Assembly (NCBI GenBank): GCA_023444445.1
Contig: JAEXMK010000176.1
Coordinates: forward strand, 1 to 46,183
Source of the DNA: Pseudomonadota bacterium
GTDB taxonomy: Bacteria > Pseudomonadota > Alphaproteobacteria > Rhizobiales > Rhizobiaceae
Direction of reading: 5' to 3'
Length of the DNA stretch: 46,183 nucleotides
The notes beneath the pieces are model-generated. The model ran no database searches. It was given only the letters and a program-made list of their open reading frames with translations, and was not told the DNA's origin. The first letter of the stretch is position 1. Each line of letters opens with the position of its first letter. Positions 1-9,006 of this stretch are shown here, piece by piece. The translations under genes were made by a program, and so were the position numbers.

Positions 1-356
1 CCGCAGAATGAACAATAGAGTGTGTTCTTAGAGTCGCCGCCGTTGCTGCCGCTGACTTTGCTCATATCTCTTTCCTTCCAGCACGCCGCAGGTCCGCCAA
101 ACGGATCGCGGTCAACTTACCGCCCGCCGATACGGCAGCCCTTGGGGTGCATCGCCGTATCCGCCTCGTTTCCCGGGGTACTAACCGGTATCAGATACAT
201 GAGCTGATACCCGGCTGCAACGAATTCCCCATCAAACCCAGCTACGTCATAAAAACTCAACATAGCCTTTATATATACTAATATCGCTTTCTGTGGCGGT
301 TGAAAGCCCCGAAATTACTTTTGAGGCTTCAAACAAACGTCAAAAAGCGGCGCGCC
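1..356. other. Left-edge stretch without a recognisable gene
   Basis: No open frame here looks like a real protein. The only structure I see is an 8-bp perfect inverted repeat (GGTATCAG at 187-194 and CTGATACC at 204-211, 9-nt loop). The region lies downstream of the minus-strand clpP gene. A clpX gene, which often follows clpP directly, is not visible here, although it could lie beyond the window edge. Confidence 0.4.
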
Positions 357-989
357 TCAATTCGCGGCGGCGCCTTCTATTTCCTGGCGCGAGGTCAGGA
401 TTTTGTCGATCACGCCCCAGTCCTTCGCCTCGTCTGCATCCATGAAGTGGTCGCGATCAAGGGTTTTTTCAACCTCTTCGAGCGTGCGGCCGGTGTGCTT
501 CACATAGACTTCATTGAGGCGGCGCTTCATCTTGATGATGTCGCGGGCATGGCGCTCGATATCCGAAGCCTGGCCCTGGAAGCCGCCCGAAGGCTGATGC
601 ACCATGATGCGGGCGTTCGGGGTCGCAAAACGCATTCCCTTTTCACCGGCGGCCAGAAGCAGCGAGCCCATGGACGCGGCCTGGCCGACGCAGAGCGTCG
701 AGACCGCAGGGCGAATGAACTGCATCGTATCGTAGATCGCCATGCCGGCGGTCACGACGCCACCTGGCGAATTGATGTAGAGCGCAATTTCCTTCTTTGG
801 GTTTTCAGCCTCGAGGAAAAGCAGCTGCGCGCAAACGAGCGACGCCATCTGATCTTCCACCGGACCGGTGAGGAAAATGATGCGTTCCTTGAGAAGACGG
901 GAAAATATGTCGTAGGAGCGTTCGCCGCGATTGGTCTGCTCAACGACCATCGGCACCAGAGCCATGGCGGTATCAACTGGATTTTTCAT
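357..989 (-). CDS. clpP: ATP-dependent Clp protease proteolytic subunit ClpP
   Basis: This is a 210-residue ClpP, the serine peptidase that forms the barrel-shaped degradation chamber fed by the AAA+ unfoldases ClpX or ClpA in the cytoplasm. The catalytic triad is visible: Ser106 in GQAASMG, His131 in MVHQPSGG, and Asp180 in LDRDHF. Length and motif spacing are normal for an active enzyme. The ATG start is followed closely by the conserved [20 protein letters not shown] segment. No clpX or tig lies beside it within the window, and rhizobia usually carry several clpP paralogues, so this is probably one of the extra, stand-alone copies. Which unfoldase it uses cannot be told from here. Confidence 0.95.
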   Translation of the reverse strand: MKNPVDTAMALVPMVVEQTNRGERSYDIFSRLLKERIIFLTGPVEDQMASLVCAQLLFLEAENPKKEIALYINSPGGVVTAGMAIYDTMQFIRPAVSTLCVGQAASMGSLLLAAGEKGMRFATPNARIMVHQPSGGFQGQASDIERHARDIIKMKRRLNEVYVKHTGRTLEEVEKTLDRDHFMDADEAKDWGVIDKILTSRQEIEGAAAN

Positions 990-1436
990 GTCCGTCCTTT
1001 GTCAACTCTGCCCTTCGCGGAAATCCGCTCCGGAATCACTTCTAACCTTCGTTCTCCCTACATAGAGTGTCCCTGCCCCGTACTTCAAGACACGAAGCCG
1101 CATATCCTTAACGGCTCAACAGGGTTTGCAGGGGTTGAAGGCCGGCCCCGGCGGGCTTTTGCACCCGTCGGTCCCAGCGGCAGCCATTTGTCTCCCCGCC
1201 ATCAATTTTTTACCAAGAGTGGCGAGGGCCAAAAAAATGTCCGTCATGCACAGATATAACTTCTAACCGGCAAGAACTCGTTAGTATTTGCTGCTGATAC
1301 TGAAAAACGAATTTCGGTTCCCATCGGCGAACAGCCCCATCCGGGCGAAATGGCAGCTCAACAATTCAGCGGGAATAACGCACGTCGTGCGAGCTTCTCC
1401 GCTTTTGCCGCATGATGGCGAAGATAGGATTTTGCA
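990..1436. other. Divergent intergenic region between clpP and the diguanylate cyclase gene
   Basis: About 450 bp separate the divergent starts. The open frames crossing it are antisense continuations over clpP or overlap the next gene, and none resembles a protein. It presumably holds the promoters of both neighbours. I could not pick out a convincing -35/-10 pair or an operator. Confidence 0.4.
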
Positions 1437-2684
1437 ATGCTGGATGCAAAGACGAGCACGCTACTATGGGCGGCGGAGACGTTCACCCTTGCCGTGCTTT
1501 TGGGAACGCTGTGGCTGCACCGCCCTTCCCGCCGGCACAATCTCTATTTCGCCGCCGGCTTTCTCGCCACCGGCATCGGCGCCGTCATGGTTGCGCTGCG
1601 CGGGGAAATTTCAAGCTTCCTCTCCATCCAGGTCGGCAACACCTTGGCGCTGGCCGCATTTGGTTTCTGGCTTGCGGGCCTCCTGTCTCTGGAGCAACGC
1701 AAGCTTGCGGGCTGGATTGCGATCCCTGCCCTGCTGTGGATCGCCGGAATGTTCGTGCCGACCGTTCGTGAAAATATGGTAGGCCGTATCCTGCTTTATC
1801 ACGCCAGTGCGGCAACTGGCTATTTTATGCTCGCTGGCATACTTCTCGCCAGCAAGGAGCGTCGCTCGCGTAGCCGAAAGGTGTTGGCAACGATCCTGAT
1901 CCTGCAGGCCTTTGCTGGCGCCCTCGTCGCATCCATCGTCATCCCGGCCAATGCCGCCATTCCCGATGCCATTCCCATGACGTCAGCGCTTGCCATCTCC
2001 GGCATGCTCGGCTTCACGGCCATCATCATGATCAGCGCCAAGATCATCATGGAGGACACGGAAAACCGCCTCCACCGGCTCGCCATGACCGATCATCTGA
2101 CCGGCGTCCTCAACCGGCGTGGCCTGCTGGAAGAATTTGAGCGCATCAAGAAAAGGTCTTCGGCCTCCAGCCGTCATGTGGCGCTGGTGCTGTTCGACAT
2201 CGACCATTTCAAGAAGATCAACGACAGATTCGGACACCAGTCCGGCGATGCGGTCCTCGTGCATTTCTGCAATATCGCACAGCGCGTGATCGGCGATCGC
2301 GGCCTTTTCGTCCGGATGGGTGGTGAGGAATTCGCGCTGGTGGCCGAGGTAGAGAGCCCCTCCAGCACCGTGACACTTGCCGAATCCATCCGCAGCAGTC
2401 TGCTCCTTTCCAAGATCACTGCACGCAACGAAGCCATCAAGGTGACGACTAGCGTCGGCATATCCGAAGCGCTGATCAAGGATGCCGAACTGAGTGTGAT
2501 GATGACCGAGGCTGACCGTGCGCTTTATGCCGCCAAAAAAGCCGGGCGCAACAGAACCGTCATCCATGTGAATTCGGCCAATGTTGTCGTGCCCGCCCCG
2601 GACCGCGACGAAAACCCGATGGACAACAATGCCGACCGTCAGGTCGCGGCGCTGAACCGGATATCCGCCATCGCCAGCCGGTGA
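1437..2684 (+). CDS. Membrane-anchored diguanylate cyclase (GGDEF domain)
   Basis: This is a 415-residue protein. About six hydrophobic helices in residues 10-205 form a membrane sensor region, followed by one GGDEF domain at about 215-378. The active-site signature is intact (GGEEF at 295-299), as are the upstream DHLTGVLNRRG and FDIDHFKKINDRFGH segments, so it should make cyclic-di-GMP from two GTP. The usual inhibitory I-site (RxxD five residues before GGEEF) is absent: residues 286-289 read GDRG. Product inhibition is therefore probably lost. The C-terminal 35 residues are a polar tail. No EAL domain is present. It stands alone on the plus strand with a purine-rich stretch before the ATG. 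What the membrane part senses cannot be told from sequence. Confidence 0.9.
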   Translation: MLDAKTSTLLWAAETFTLAVLLGTLWLHRPSRRHNLYFAAGFLATGIGAVMVALRGEISSFLSIQVGNTLALAAFGFWLAGLLSLEQRKLAGWIAIPALLWIAGMFVPTVRENMVGRILLYHASAATGYFMLAGILLASKERRSRSRKVLATILILQAFAGALVASIVIPANAAIPDAIPMTSALAISGMLGFTAIIMISAKIIMEDTENRLHRLAMTDHLTGVLNRRGLLEEFERIKKRSSASSRHVALVLFDIDHFKKINDRFGHQSGDAVLVHFCNIAQRVIGDRGLFVRMGGEEFALVAEVESPSSTVTLAESIRSSLLLSKITARNEAIKVTTSVGISEALIKDAELSVMMTEADRALYAAKKAGRNRTVIHVNSANVVVPAPDRDENPMDNNADRQVAALNRISAIASR

Positions 2685-2771
2685 GGATGTGGCCATACGG
2701 TGACAAACGGCGGCACCGGCTAGCCGTTTTCCGCCCTTCCCAAAGCGCCTCACGCGGAATAAACCATCAGC

Positions 2772-4019
2772 ATGACAGCGACATTTCCCTTTCTCAAAAT
2801 CGACCCCGCTACCCGCCGCGTTTCACTTAACGCCCGCGATCCGGCCTTCTACAACGATCCAAATCCGGTTTACGCCGCCTTGCATGCGCAATGTCCCACC
2901 TTCTACTGGGAGGAACAGCGGCAATGGTTTTTTACCGGTTACGACCATGTCAGCGCCCTTTTGCGCGACCGCCGGTTCGGGCGGCAGATCCTGCATGTGG
3001 CAAGTCGTGAAGAGATTGGCCTGCCTGAGCCGCCCGAGCATGTGAAGCATTTCGACCTGGCCGAGCAGCATTCGCTTCTGGAGCTGGAGCCGCCGGAGCA
3101 CACGCGGCTGCGCACGCTAATCAACCGCGCCTTCGTTTCGCGGCATGTCGACAAGATGAAGCCGGAAATCGAGGAACTCGCCAACCGGCTGATCGACGCC
3201 TTCGAAGCGAATGGCGAGACGGAGCTGCTCTCCGCCTATGCCGACATCATTCCCGTGACGATGATCGCCCGCATGATCGGCATTCCCGAGGAGATGGGGC
3301 CGCAGCTTCTGAAATGGTCGCATGCCTATGTCGGCATGTACATGTTCAAGCGCACGCCCGAAGACGAACTTTTGGCCGACAAAGCCGCGCAGGAATTTTC
3401 AGACTATGTGCGCAGCGTCATCGCTGAGCGACGGGCGGAGCCGAAGGACGATCTGCTCAGCCACATGATCCACACGGAGCACAAGGGGCAGTACCTGAGC
3501 GACGACGAGCTGGTCTCCACCACCATCGTGTTGTTGAATGCCGGTCACGAAGCGACGGTGCACCAGATCGGCAACTCCGTGCGCATCATTCTGGAAAGCG
3601 GCAGCAACCCCGAAACCCTCTTCCACGACGAGACGGCAACCGAGCAGACAGTGGAGGAAACGCTGCGCATCTGCGCACCGGTCCACATCTTCCAGCGCTG
3701 GGTTCTTGAACCGGTCGAGATCGATGGCGTGCAGTTCAGGCGTGGCGATAAAGTCAGCCTCATCCTGGCCGCCGCCAACCTCGATCCGGCGAAGTTTTCC
3801 GATCCTTTGGCCTTCCGGCCGGATCGGAACGAAGGCGCCAACGTCTCCTTCGGCGCCGGCATCCATTTCTGCATCGGCGCGCCGCTTGCGAGACTGGAGC
3901 TCAATCTCGCTTTGCCCCTGCTTTTCAAACGTCTGCCGGGTCTGAAGATCGCTGAGCCGCCCAAGGTGAAGGACGTCTATCATTTCCATGGTCTGGAGCG
4001 GCTCGATCTCCGTTGGTAA
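2772..4019 (+). CDS. Cytochrome P450 monooxygenase
   Basis: This is a 415-residue soluble bacterial class I P450. The hallmarks are all present: I-helix oxygen-activating AGHEAT (257-262), K-helix ExxR (Glu296-Arg299), and the haem loop FGAGIHFCIG with the thiolate ligand Cys367. There is no membrane anchor, so it is cytoplasmic and needs a separate ferredoxin and reductase. Neither is encoded nearby, which makes it an orphan P450. The substrate is unknown. The sequence is of the general CYP107/CYP109-like bacterial type, but subfamily cannot be assigned by eye. It follows the diguanylate cyclase by 87 bp on the same strand; no functional link is evident. Confidence 0.93.
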   Translation: MTATFPFLKIDPATRRVSLNARDPAFYNDPNPVYAALHAQCPTFYWEEQRQWFFTGYDHVSALLRDRRFGRQILHVASREEIGLPEPPEHVKHFDLAEQHSLLELEPPEHTRLRTLINRAFVSRHVDKMKPEIEELANRLIDAFEANGETELLSAYADIIPVTMIARMIGIPEEMGPQLLKWSHAYVGMYMFKRTPEDELLADKAAQEFSDYVRSVIAERRAEPKDDLLSHMIHTEHKGQYLSDDELVSTTIVLLNAGHEATVHQIGNSVRIILESGSNPETLFHDETATEQTVEETLRICAPVHIFQRWVLEPVEIDGVQFRRGDKVSLILAAANLDPAKFSDPLAFRPDRNEGANVSFGAGIHFCIGAPLARLELNLALPLLFKRLPGLKIAEPPKVKDVYHFHGLERLDLRW

Positions 4020-4082
4020 AATGTTTTTTTATGCTCTGTGATGCGCTATTGTATTTTTGTCCAACAGTGATGAGGCAATGCT

Positions 4083-4340
4083 TTGGCAGCAAAATCGAGA
4101 AAGAAAACAGACATTACGCCGCCCGCTCCATGGGAAATCGCGACAAAGTTTGCGCGCGGTCGTCTGCCCAGCACTTCCCTAATACTTCCCGATTTCGCGA
4201 GTGTGATCGAACAAGAGCAGTTTCTCGAGCTTGCCGTCAATAGCGCCCATATGGTTCGCAGCGCCATGTTGCCAGGGGACCACCGCGACCCTTTCGATCG
4301 GATACTCGGGGCCAATCAATCTTGGAAAACATGGCGCTGA
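4083..4340 (+). CDS. Small hypothetical protein (85 aa), doubtful
   Basis: This is an open frame from a TTG start with an ATGAGG purine stretch about 10 nt upstream. The predicted 85-residue product begins with a basic patch (AAKSRKKTD) followed by an amphipathic middle. I do not recognise a family. It fills most of the 378-bp gap between the P450 gene and the convergent cupin gene. Codon use looks coding-like, but another open frame overlaps it (4013-4243), and the atypical start lowers confidence. The gap holds nothing else I can name. Confidence 0.4.
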   Translation: MAAKSRKKTDITPPAPWEIATKFARGRLPSTSLILPDFASVIEQEQFLELAVNSAHMVRSAMLPGDHRDPFDRILGANQSWKTWR

Positions 4341-4397
4341 TATCCATCGACGAGAAAATTCCGTCGCTTGGCATTATGACACGCTGGTAGATAACCA

Positions 4398-4742
4398 TCA
4401 AAGCCTGATGACGTAATCCTTCCGCGTCGTTTCAACGACCTCCCAGGTGCCAGTAAAGCCCGGCCGCAGGACGACGCGGTCGCCTGGCCTCAGATTGCGC
4501 GGCGCTCCGCCGTCCTCGGTCAGGATGGAATGGCCTTCGAGAATGTTGAAATACTCCCACTCATCATAGACCACCCGCCATTTGCCGGGTGTGGACTGCC
4601 AGATGCCCGCATAGATGCCGCCGGTAGCCTCTTCCAGATTCCATGTCGTGAATTTGGGATCACCTGATATCAGCCTTTCCGGCGCGGGCGCGCCATACTC
4701 CACTTCGACAGCGCAGCTTTCAAAAGACACAAGATTTGTCAT
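4398..4742 (-). CDS. Cupin-domain protein (DUF861 / EutQ-like)
   Basis: This is a 114-residue single-domain cupin. The signatures fit the DUF861 cupin family: a GGIYAGIWQSTPGKW strand near residue 41, a YDEWEYFNILEGHSILTEDGG core around 60-80, and PGDRVVLRPGFTGTWEV near 86-102. Members include enzymes and ligand-binding proteins, and the function here is unknown. The gene starts 12 bp after the stop of the O-acetylhomoserine sulfhydrylase gene on the same strand, so the two are very probably co-transcribed. The canonical cupin histidines are largely replaced by acidic and tyrosine residues, as is common in this subfamily, so metal binding is uncertain. Confidence 0.8.
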   Translation of the reverse strand: MTNLVSFESCAVEVEYGAPAPERLISGDPKFTTWNLEEATGGIYAGIWQSTPGKWRVVYDEWEYFNILEGHSILTEDGGAPRNLRPGDRVVLRPGFTGTWEVVETTRKDYVIRL

Positions 4743-4754
4743 GTCGGCGCGCCC

Positions 4755-6038
4755 CTAGATTTTTGCGAAAGACTGCTCGAGATCGGCGATGATGTCCTTG
4801 ACGTCCTCGATGCCGATCGACAGGCGCACCACATCTGGCCCGGCACCAGCGGCGGTCTGCTGCTCCGGTGTTAGCTGGGCATGGGTGGTGGATGCCGGGT
4901 GGATGACGAGCGAGCGCGTATCGCCGATATTGGCGAGATGGGAGAAAAGCTGCAGCCCTTCCACCAGCGCCTTGCCGGCGGCATAACCGCCCTTGACGCC
5001 GAAGGTGAAGACCGAGCCCGCCCCCTTCGGCGAATAATGTTGCTGGATGGCGTGGTTGTCGCTGTCCTCTAGGCCCGCATAATGCACCCAGCCGACCTTC
5101 GGATGTGCCTTCAGCCATTTCGCGACAGCGAGCGCATTGTCGGAATGGCGCTGAACGCGCAGCGGCAGCGTCTCTATGCCGGTCAGGATCAGGAAGGCGT
5201 TGAAGGGCGAGATTGCCGGGCCGAGATCACGCAATCCCAGAACGCGGCAGGCAATGGCGAAGGCGAAATTGCCGAAGGTCTGATGTAGCACGACGCCGGA
5301 ATATTCCGGCCGCGGCTGCGACAATGCCGGGAACTTATCGCTTGCCGACCAGTCGAAGGTTCCGCCGTCGACAATGATGCCGCCCATGGAATTGCCGTGC
5401 CCGCCGAGAAATTTCGTCAGCGAATGCAGCACGATGTCCGCACCGTGTTCCAGCGGCCGCAGCAGATAGGGGCTCGCCATGGTGTTGTCGACGATGAGCG
5501 GCAGGCCGTGGCGATGGGCGACATCGGCAATCGCGGCGATATCGATGAAAGTGCCACCGGGATTGGCAAGGCTTTCAATGAAGATGGCGCGCGTGCGCGC
5601 ATCGATCTGCGCCTCGAAGCTCGCTGGATCTGCGGCGTCTGCCCAGCGGACCTGCCAGTCGAAACCCTTGAAGGCGTGGCCGAACTGGTTGATCGAGCCG
5701 CCATAAAGCTGGCGGGCCGCAACGAAGTTGTCACCGGACTGCATGAGCGTATGGAAAACCAGCAATTGCGCCGCGTGGCCAGACGCAACGGCCAGCGCCG
5801 CCGTGCCGCCTTCCAGCGCCGCCACGCGCTCCTCCAGAACCGCCTGGGTGGGGTTCATGATGCGGGTGTAGATATTGCCGAACTCTTTCAATCCGAACAG
5901 GGCGGCGGCGTGATCGGCATCGCGGAAAGCATAGGCCGTCGTCTGATAAATCGGCGTCGCGCGCGCCCCGGTGGTCGGATCGGGCTGCGCGCCCGCGTGA
6001 ACGGCCAGCGTTGAAAATCCGGGATTGTTGCTCGGCAT
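4755..6038 (-). CDS. metY: O-acetylhomoserine aminocarboxypropyltransferase (sulfhydrylase)
   Basis: This is a 427-residue PLP enzyme of the Cys/Met metabolism family. It would make homocysteine from O-acetylhomoserine and sulfide, the direct-sulfhydrylation route to methionine. The PLP lysine is Lys209 in [11 protein letters not shown]. The cofactor-binding segment [11 protein letters not shown] (83-93), the NPT motif at 62-64 and [21 protein letters not shown] are all present. Length matches MetY (about 425 residues) rather than the shorter MetZ or MetB (about 390). It sits mid-operon: a CoA-binding protein gene lies 73 bp upstream and a cupin gene 12 bp downstream. The pairing with a CoA-binding protein recurs in other rhizobia as far as I recall. 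The symbol metY is given on family grounds. Confidence 0.9.
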   Translation of the reverse strand: MPSNNPGFSTLAVHAGAQPDPTTGARATPIYQTTAYAFRDADHAAALFGLKEFGNIYTRIMNPTQAVLEERVAALEGGTAALAVASGHAAQLLVFHTLMQSGDNFVAARQLYGGSINQFGHAFKGFDWQVRWADAADPASFEAQIDARTRAIFIESLANPGGTFIDIAAIADVAHRHGLPLIVDNTMASPYLLRPLEHGADIVLHSLTKFLGGHGNSMGGIIVDGGTFDWSASDKFPALSQPRPEYSGVVLHQTFGNFAFAIACRVLGLRDLGPAISPFNAFLILTGIETLPLRVQRHSDNALAVAKWLKAHPKVGWVHYAGLEDSDNHAIQQHYSPKGAGSVFTFGVKGGYAAGKALVEGLQLFSHLANIGDTRSLVIHPASTTHAQLTPEQQTAAGAGPDVVRLSIGIEDVKDIIADLEQSFAKI

Positions 6039-6111
6039 TATGTTTCCTCCATTGGGATTTTGGAGGGATCATAATGCCTTGGCGCCAAATGATAAGTGCA
6101 ATCCGTACCAA

Positions 6112-6546
6112 CTATCGCGCAATATTGAGACGAGGATACTCAATTGCGGGACAACGGTCCATCACGACTTCCATGCCATAGGCTTCCGCCTTGGCTGCCG
6201 CATTGTCGTCGCGAACGGAAAGTTGGCCCCAGATCACCGAAGGTCGCTCGGGCAGCAATATCGCCTCTTCGACAATGGCCGACAAATATTCCGGCGCGCG
6301 GAAAACATCGATCATGTCGATCGCCACAGGGATATCCGCGAGCCTGGCATAGACCTTCTGGCCCAATATTTCCTTGCCCGCCTGACCAGGGTTGACCGGA
6401 AACACGCGATACCCCTTGGACAGCAGAAAGCGCATCACGCCGTGGCTCGGCCTGTCGGGATTGGGAGAAGCACCCAGCAGGGCGATGGTTTTGACGTCAG
6501 TCAGAATTCTTCTGAGATAGTCGGGCTCGTAAGTATCATGCTGCAT
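6112..6546 (-). CDS. CoA-binding domain protein (YccU-like)
   Basis: This is a 144-residue protein made of one Rossmann-like CoA-binding domain. The nucleotide-binding strand-loop IALLGASPNPDRPSHGV (around 21-37) and the later VFPVNPGQAGKEILGQ and IDMIDVFR segments are typical of the YccU/CoA_binding_2 family. Such proteins bind CoA or acyl-CoA, but most have no proven activity. It is the first gene of the minus-strand operon with the O-acetylhomoserine sulfhydrylase. A role tied to acyl-homoserine or CoA metabolism is suggested only by that context. Confidence 0.88.
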   Translation of the reverse strand: MQHDTYEPDYLRRILTDVKTIALLGASPNPDRPSHGVMRFLLSKGYRVFPVNPGQAGKEILGQKVYARLADIPVAIDMIDVFRAPEYLSAIVEEAILLPERPSVIWGQLSVRDDNAAAKAEAYGMEVVMDRCPAIEYPRLNIAR

Positions 6547-7450
6547 GTCAACTTATCCCTTCCGGAACGTCATGTGATTTAAAGAAGGTCAGCGCAAATC
6601 TTCCATCCGAAAGCCTCGGAAGCATAGCGTCTCGCGCATGATGTCGCCAATACAGCCCTGATGCCGCCGGTTGCGCCCACCCCTCACATCTAAGAAGCTT
6701 CTTCGTCCTCTTGAACCCCTACCCCGCCAAAAAGTCGCAAGCACAGAGAGTTTAGCGTCGCGAAGCGACCGCATTTAGGCCACGCAAAATGATTTCATCA
6801 AACATAGGAATTCAGATTTTATTGACTATTCCTATCCAGTTTTGAAAATGGCGCAGCCAAGCCTGAATATGGGCGAAAACAACATTGACGTGCAATTCAT
6901 GCGCCGTTCGTCTCCTGTTTGTTTTCATTCCGTTCGCAGTTAAATTAGCTATGTCTAATTTTCAGGAAGTTATGTCGCAAATCAATCGATACATCAACCT
7001 GTAACGTTATAGGCTCTCCATCTACGAATTTTTGAAATTTGTTTTCATCTGCGACATTGCCGAATTGATATTTCCTGCTTCAAGGCACCCATCGGAGATC
7101 GGCGGGAACATTTGGTGAAACAGGTCGTATTTTCAGCTCGAGCGCGCCCGTTGGCAAAGCAAAAAGCCGCTCAGCCAGCACGGGCGCCCGCGCATGACGG
7201 GCGAAATCGTGAGCAGAAGCTGACACCGAGGCCGCGCAAAATCATTCCGCGATTTGACGACATGAACAAAGCAAAAACTTTACGCGTGTAACAATATCTG
7301 CGGCGGGCATATCCCGCTCGCATGTCTCGCCCGGTCGAACAACATCTACGTGGGTAAATTGGAAAAAGCTGGCCACCCCCGGGAAATCGATTCCCGTTTT
7401 CAAACCGATGTTATAGGTTGGCCAAGGTAGCCCGCGAGCGAGTCTCTGTT
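6547..7450. other. Long intergenic region (~900 bp) with no credible gene
   Basis: No open frame of plausible composition is present; a 61-codon minus-strand frame at 6589-6774 has no recognisable features. The middle (6780-7080) is clearly AT-rich compared with its surroundings. A GGAAC box at 7105-7109 followed after 16 bp by CGTA (7126-7129) resembles a general-stress promoter with one mismatch. About 55 bp downstream there is a GC-rich hairpin (CGCCCG at 7185-7190 with CGGGCG at 7198-7203). A small RNA could be made here, but the evidence is thin. Confidence 0.4.
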
Positions 7451-8287
7451 GTGACATTGGACATTCTTCTTCTTGTGCTCCTGGGTGCGGTGCTGCATGC
7501 CGGATGGAACGCGCTGGTCAAATCCGGATCCGATAAATCGCTGGATGCCTCGCTGATTGCGGCGGGAGCTGCAGCCTGCTCCTTACCCTTCCTGCCTTTC
7601 CTGCCCTTTCCCGCGCCGGTGGCCATTCCTTTTCTGATTGCCTCGGCCGTTCTGCAATTTGCCTATTTCCGTCTGGTCGCCGCCGCCTATACGATTGGTG
7701 ATATCGGCCTCGTCTATCCCGTCATGCGCGGAGTGGCGCCCTTGATCGTCGCCGCAACGAGCAGCCTGTTCCTCAGCGAGGTGTTGAGCCCCCTTGCTCT
7801 GGCCGGTATCGCCGTGATTTCCGGCGGCATCCTGACGCTGGCTTTCGAAGCGCGGCGCGGCGGCGGAAAGGCGATCCTGGTCGCTCTCCTCAATGCCTTC
7901 GTGATCGCCTCCTATACTTTTGTCGACGGGGTGGGAGCGCGGCTTTCCGGCAATGCCATTTCCTATACGCTTTGGATGTCGCTTCTGCCGCCGGTGCTGC
8001 TGTTCGGTTTTGCCTTTTACCAGCGGGGCATCGGCCCGGTCGCGCAGCATGTGCGGCGCAACTGGTGGCGCGGACTGATAGGCGGCGGCGGCTCCATTCT
8101 GTCCTATGGTCTGGCGCTTTATGCCATGACCAAGGCCCCCGTTGCCGTCGTCGCGGCGCTGCGGGAAACCTCCATTCTTTTTGCACTGGTGATCTCAGTC
8201 GTCATCCTGAAGGAACGCGCCAGCATATGGCGTTATCTCGCCGGCGGCATCATTGCAGCGGGCGTTCTGGTGATGCGGCTCGGCTAA
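7451..8287 (+). CDS. EamA/DMT-family membrane transporter
   Basis: This is a protein of about 278 residues with ten predicted hydrophobic helices arranged as two EamA repeats, the drug/metabolite transporter fold. The N-terminal LLGAVLHAGWNALVKSGSDK motif and the second-half segment SLYGLALYAMTKAPVAVVAALRE-type helix are typical of this family of inner-membrane exporters of amino acids or metabolites. I chose the GTG at 7451, which places the first helix at the N-terminus as in homologues; an upstream in-frame TTG at 7418 would add 11 residues. The substrate is unknown. It ends about 250 bp before rplM and is probably transcribed separately. Confidence 0.82.
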   Translation: MTLDILLLVLLGAVLHAGWNALVKSGSDKSLDASLIAAGAAACSLPFLPFLPFPAPVAIPFLIASAVLQFAYFRLVAAAYTIGDIGLVYPVMRGVAPLIVAATSSLFLSEVLSPLALAGIAVISGGILTLAFEARRGGGKAILVALLNAFVIASYTFVDGVGARLSGNAISYTLWMSLLPPVLLFGFAFYQRGIGPVAQHVRRNWWRGLIGGGGSILSYGLALYAMTKAPVAVVAALRETSILFALVISVVILKERASIWRYLAGGIIAAGVLVMRLG

Positions 8288-8302
8288 AACGGATCCATCC
8301 AG

Positions 8303-8322
8303 TGGGGTAAAATAATACCCCA
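8303..8322. terminator. Hairpin downstream of the EamA transporter gene
   Basis: A perfect 7-bp stem (TGGGGTA with TACCCCA) with a 6-nt loop lies 15 bp after the stop codon of the transporter gene. A T-rich run follows about 14 nt later rather than immediately. It is a plausible but not ideal intrinsic terminator. Confidence 0.5.
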
Positions 8323-8377
8323 TTGCTAACGTACTGTTTTTATTATTTTATTTTTACGAACCTCAAAATCGGTCATA

Positions 8378-8406
8378 TTGACGCTTTCGCACACACGCCG
8401 TATAAG
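8378..8406 (+). promoter_or_regulatory. Sigma-70-type promoter of rplM-rpsI
   Basis: TTGACG (8378-8383) and TATAAG (8401-8406) are separated by exactly 17 bp. This is the best housekeeping promoter visible in the window, as expected for a ribosomal-protein operon. It implies a 5' leader of roughly 125 nt before the rplM start codon. Confidence 0.75.
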
Positions 8407-8484
8407 CGCGCCAGATCGGATTCCAGCCGGAATAGGATCATTTGCGGTTGCCTTTAAACGCAACCAAATCAAGCAACAAGAAAC

Positions 8485-8520
8485 GCCCGTATGCTCTTTT
8501 ATCAGGAGTGTGACGGGTCC
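8485..8520 (+). promoter_or_regulatory. Possible structured leader of rplM
   Basis: Within the leader, CCCGT (from about 8487) can pair with ACGGG (ending about 8518). Inner pairing of TGCTC with GAGTG needs two G-U pairs. The hairpin lies just upstream of the ribosome-binding region of rplM. Ribosomal protein operons are often autoregulated through such leaders, so this is a candidate L13 or S9 control element. The assignment is inference. Confidence 0.3.
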
Positions 8521-8539
8521 ACGTTAGAAAGTGAAATCC

Positions 8540-9004
8540 ATGTCTACTTTCGTTCAGAAGCCCGCTGAGGTGGAGAAGAAGTGGATCATCATCGACGCCG
8601 AAAGCCTCGTTGTTGGTCGCCTCGCAACCATCGTTTCAACCCGCCTGCGCGGCAAGCACAAGGCTACCTTTACCCCCCACGTTGATGATGGCGACAACGT
8701 CATCGTTATCAATGCGGAAAAGGTTGCTTTCACCGGCAAGAAGTATTCCGACAAGAAGTACTACTGGCACACCGGTCACCCGGGTGGCATCAAGGAGCGC
8801 ACCGCTCGCCAGATCATCGAAGGCCGCTTCCCGGAGCGCGTCGTTGAAAAGGCAATCGAGCGCATGATCCCGCGCGGCCCGCTCGGCCGTCGCCAGATGA
8901 AGAACCTGCGCGTTTACGCCGGCTCTAACCACCCGCACGAAGCACAGCAGCCCACCGTTCTCGACGTGGCCGCGCTTAACAAGAAGAACGTAAGGAGCGC
9001 CTGA
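8540..9004 (+). CDS. rplM: 50S ribosomal protein L13
   Basis: This is a 154-residue large-subunit protein L13. Recognisable segments are [19 protein letters not shown] near the N-terminus, [21 protein letters not shown] and [22 protein letters not shown] chose the ATG at 8540, which gives the usual alphaproteobacterial N-terminus ([14 protein letters not shown]). A GTG three codons upstream would add MKS. It is the first gene of the universally conserved rplM-rpsI pair; rpsI begins 2 bp after its stop, with an AAGGAG ribosome-binding site inside the end of rplM. Confidence 0.98.
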   Translation: MSTFVQKPAEVEKKWIIIDAESLVVGRLATIVSTRLRGKHKATFTPHVDDGDNVIVINAEKVAFTGKKYSDKKYYWHTGHPGGIKERTARQIIEGRFPERVVEKAIERMIPRGPLGRRQMKNLRVYAGSNHPHEAQQPTVLDVAALNKKNVRSA

Positions 9005-9006
9005 TA

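Noticed and set aside
300..1259. Long plus-strand open frame over clpP
   Set aside because: It is antisense to a well-supported ClpP gene and its translation resembles no protein; high-GC antisense frames are expected.
6589..6774. 61-codon minus-strand frame
   Set aside because: Arg- and Gly-rich composition without a ribosome-binding site or any family resemblance.
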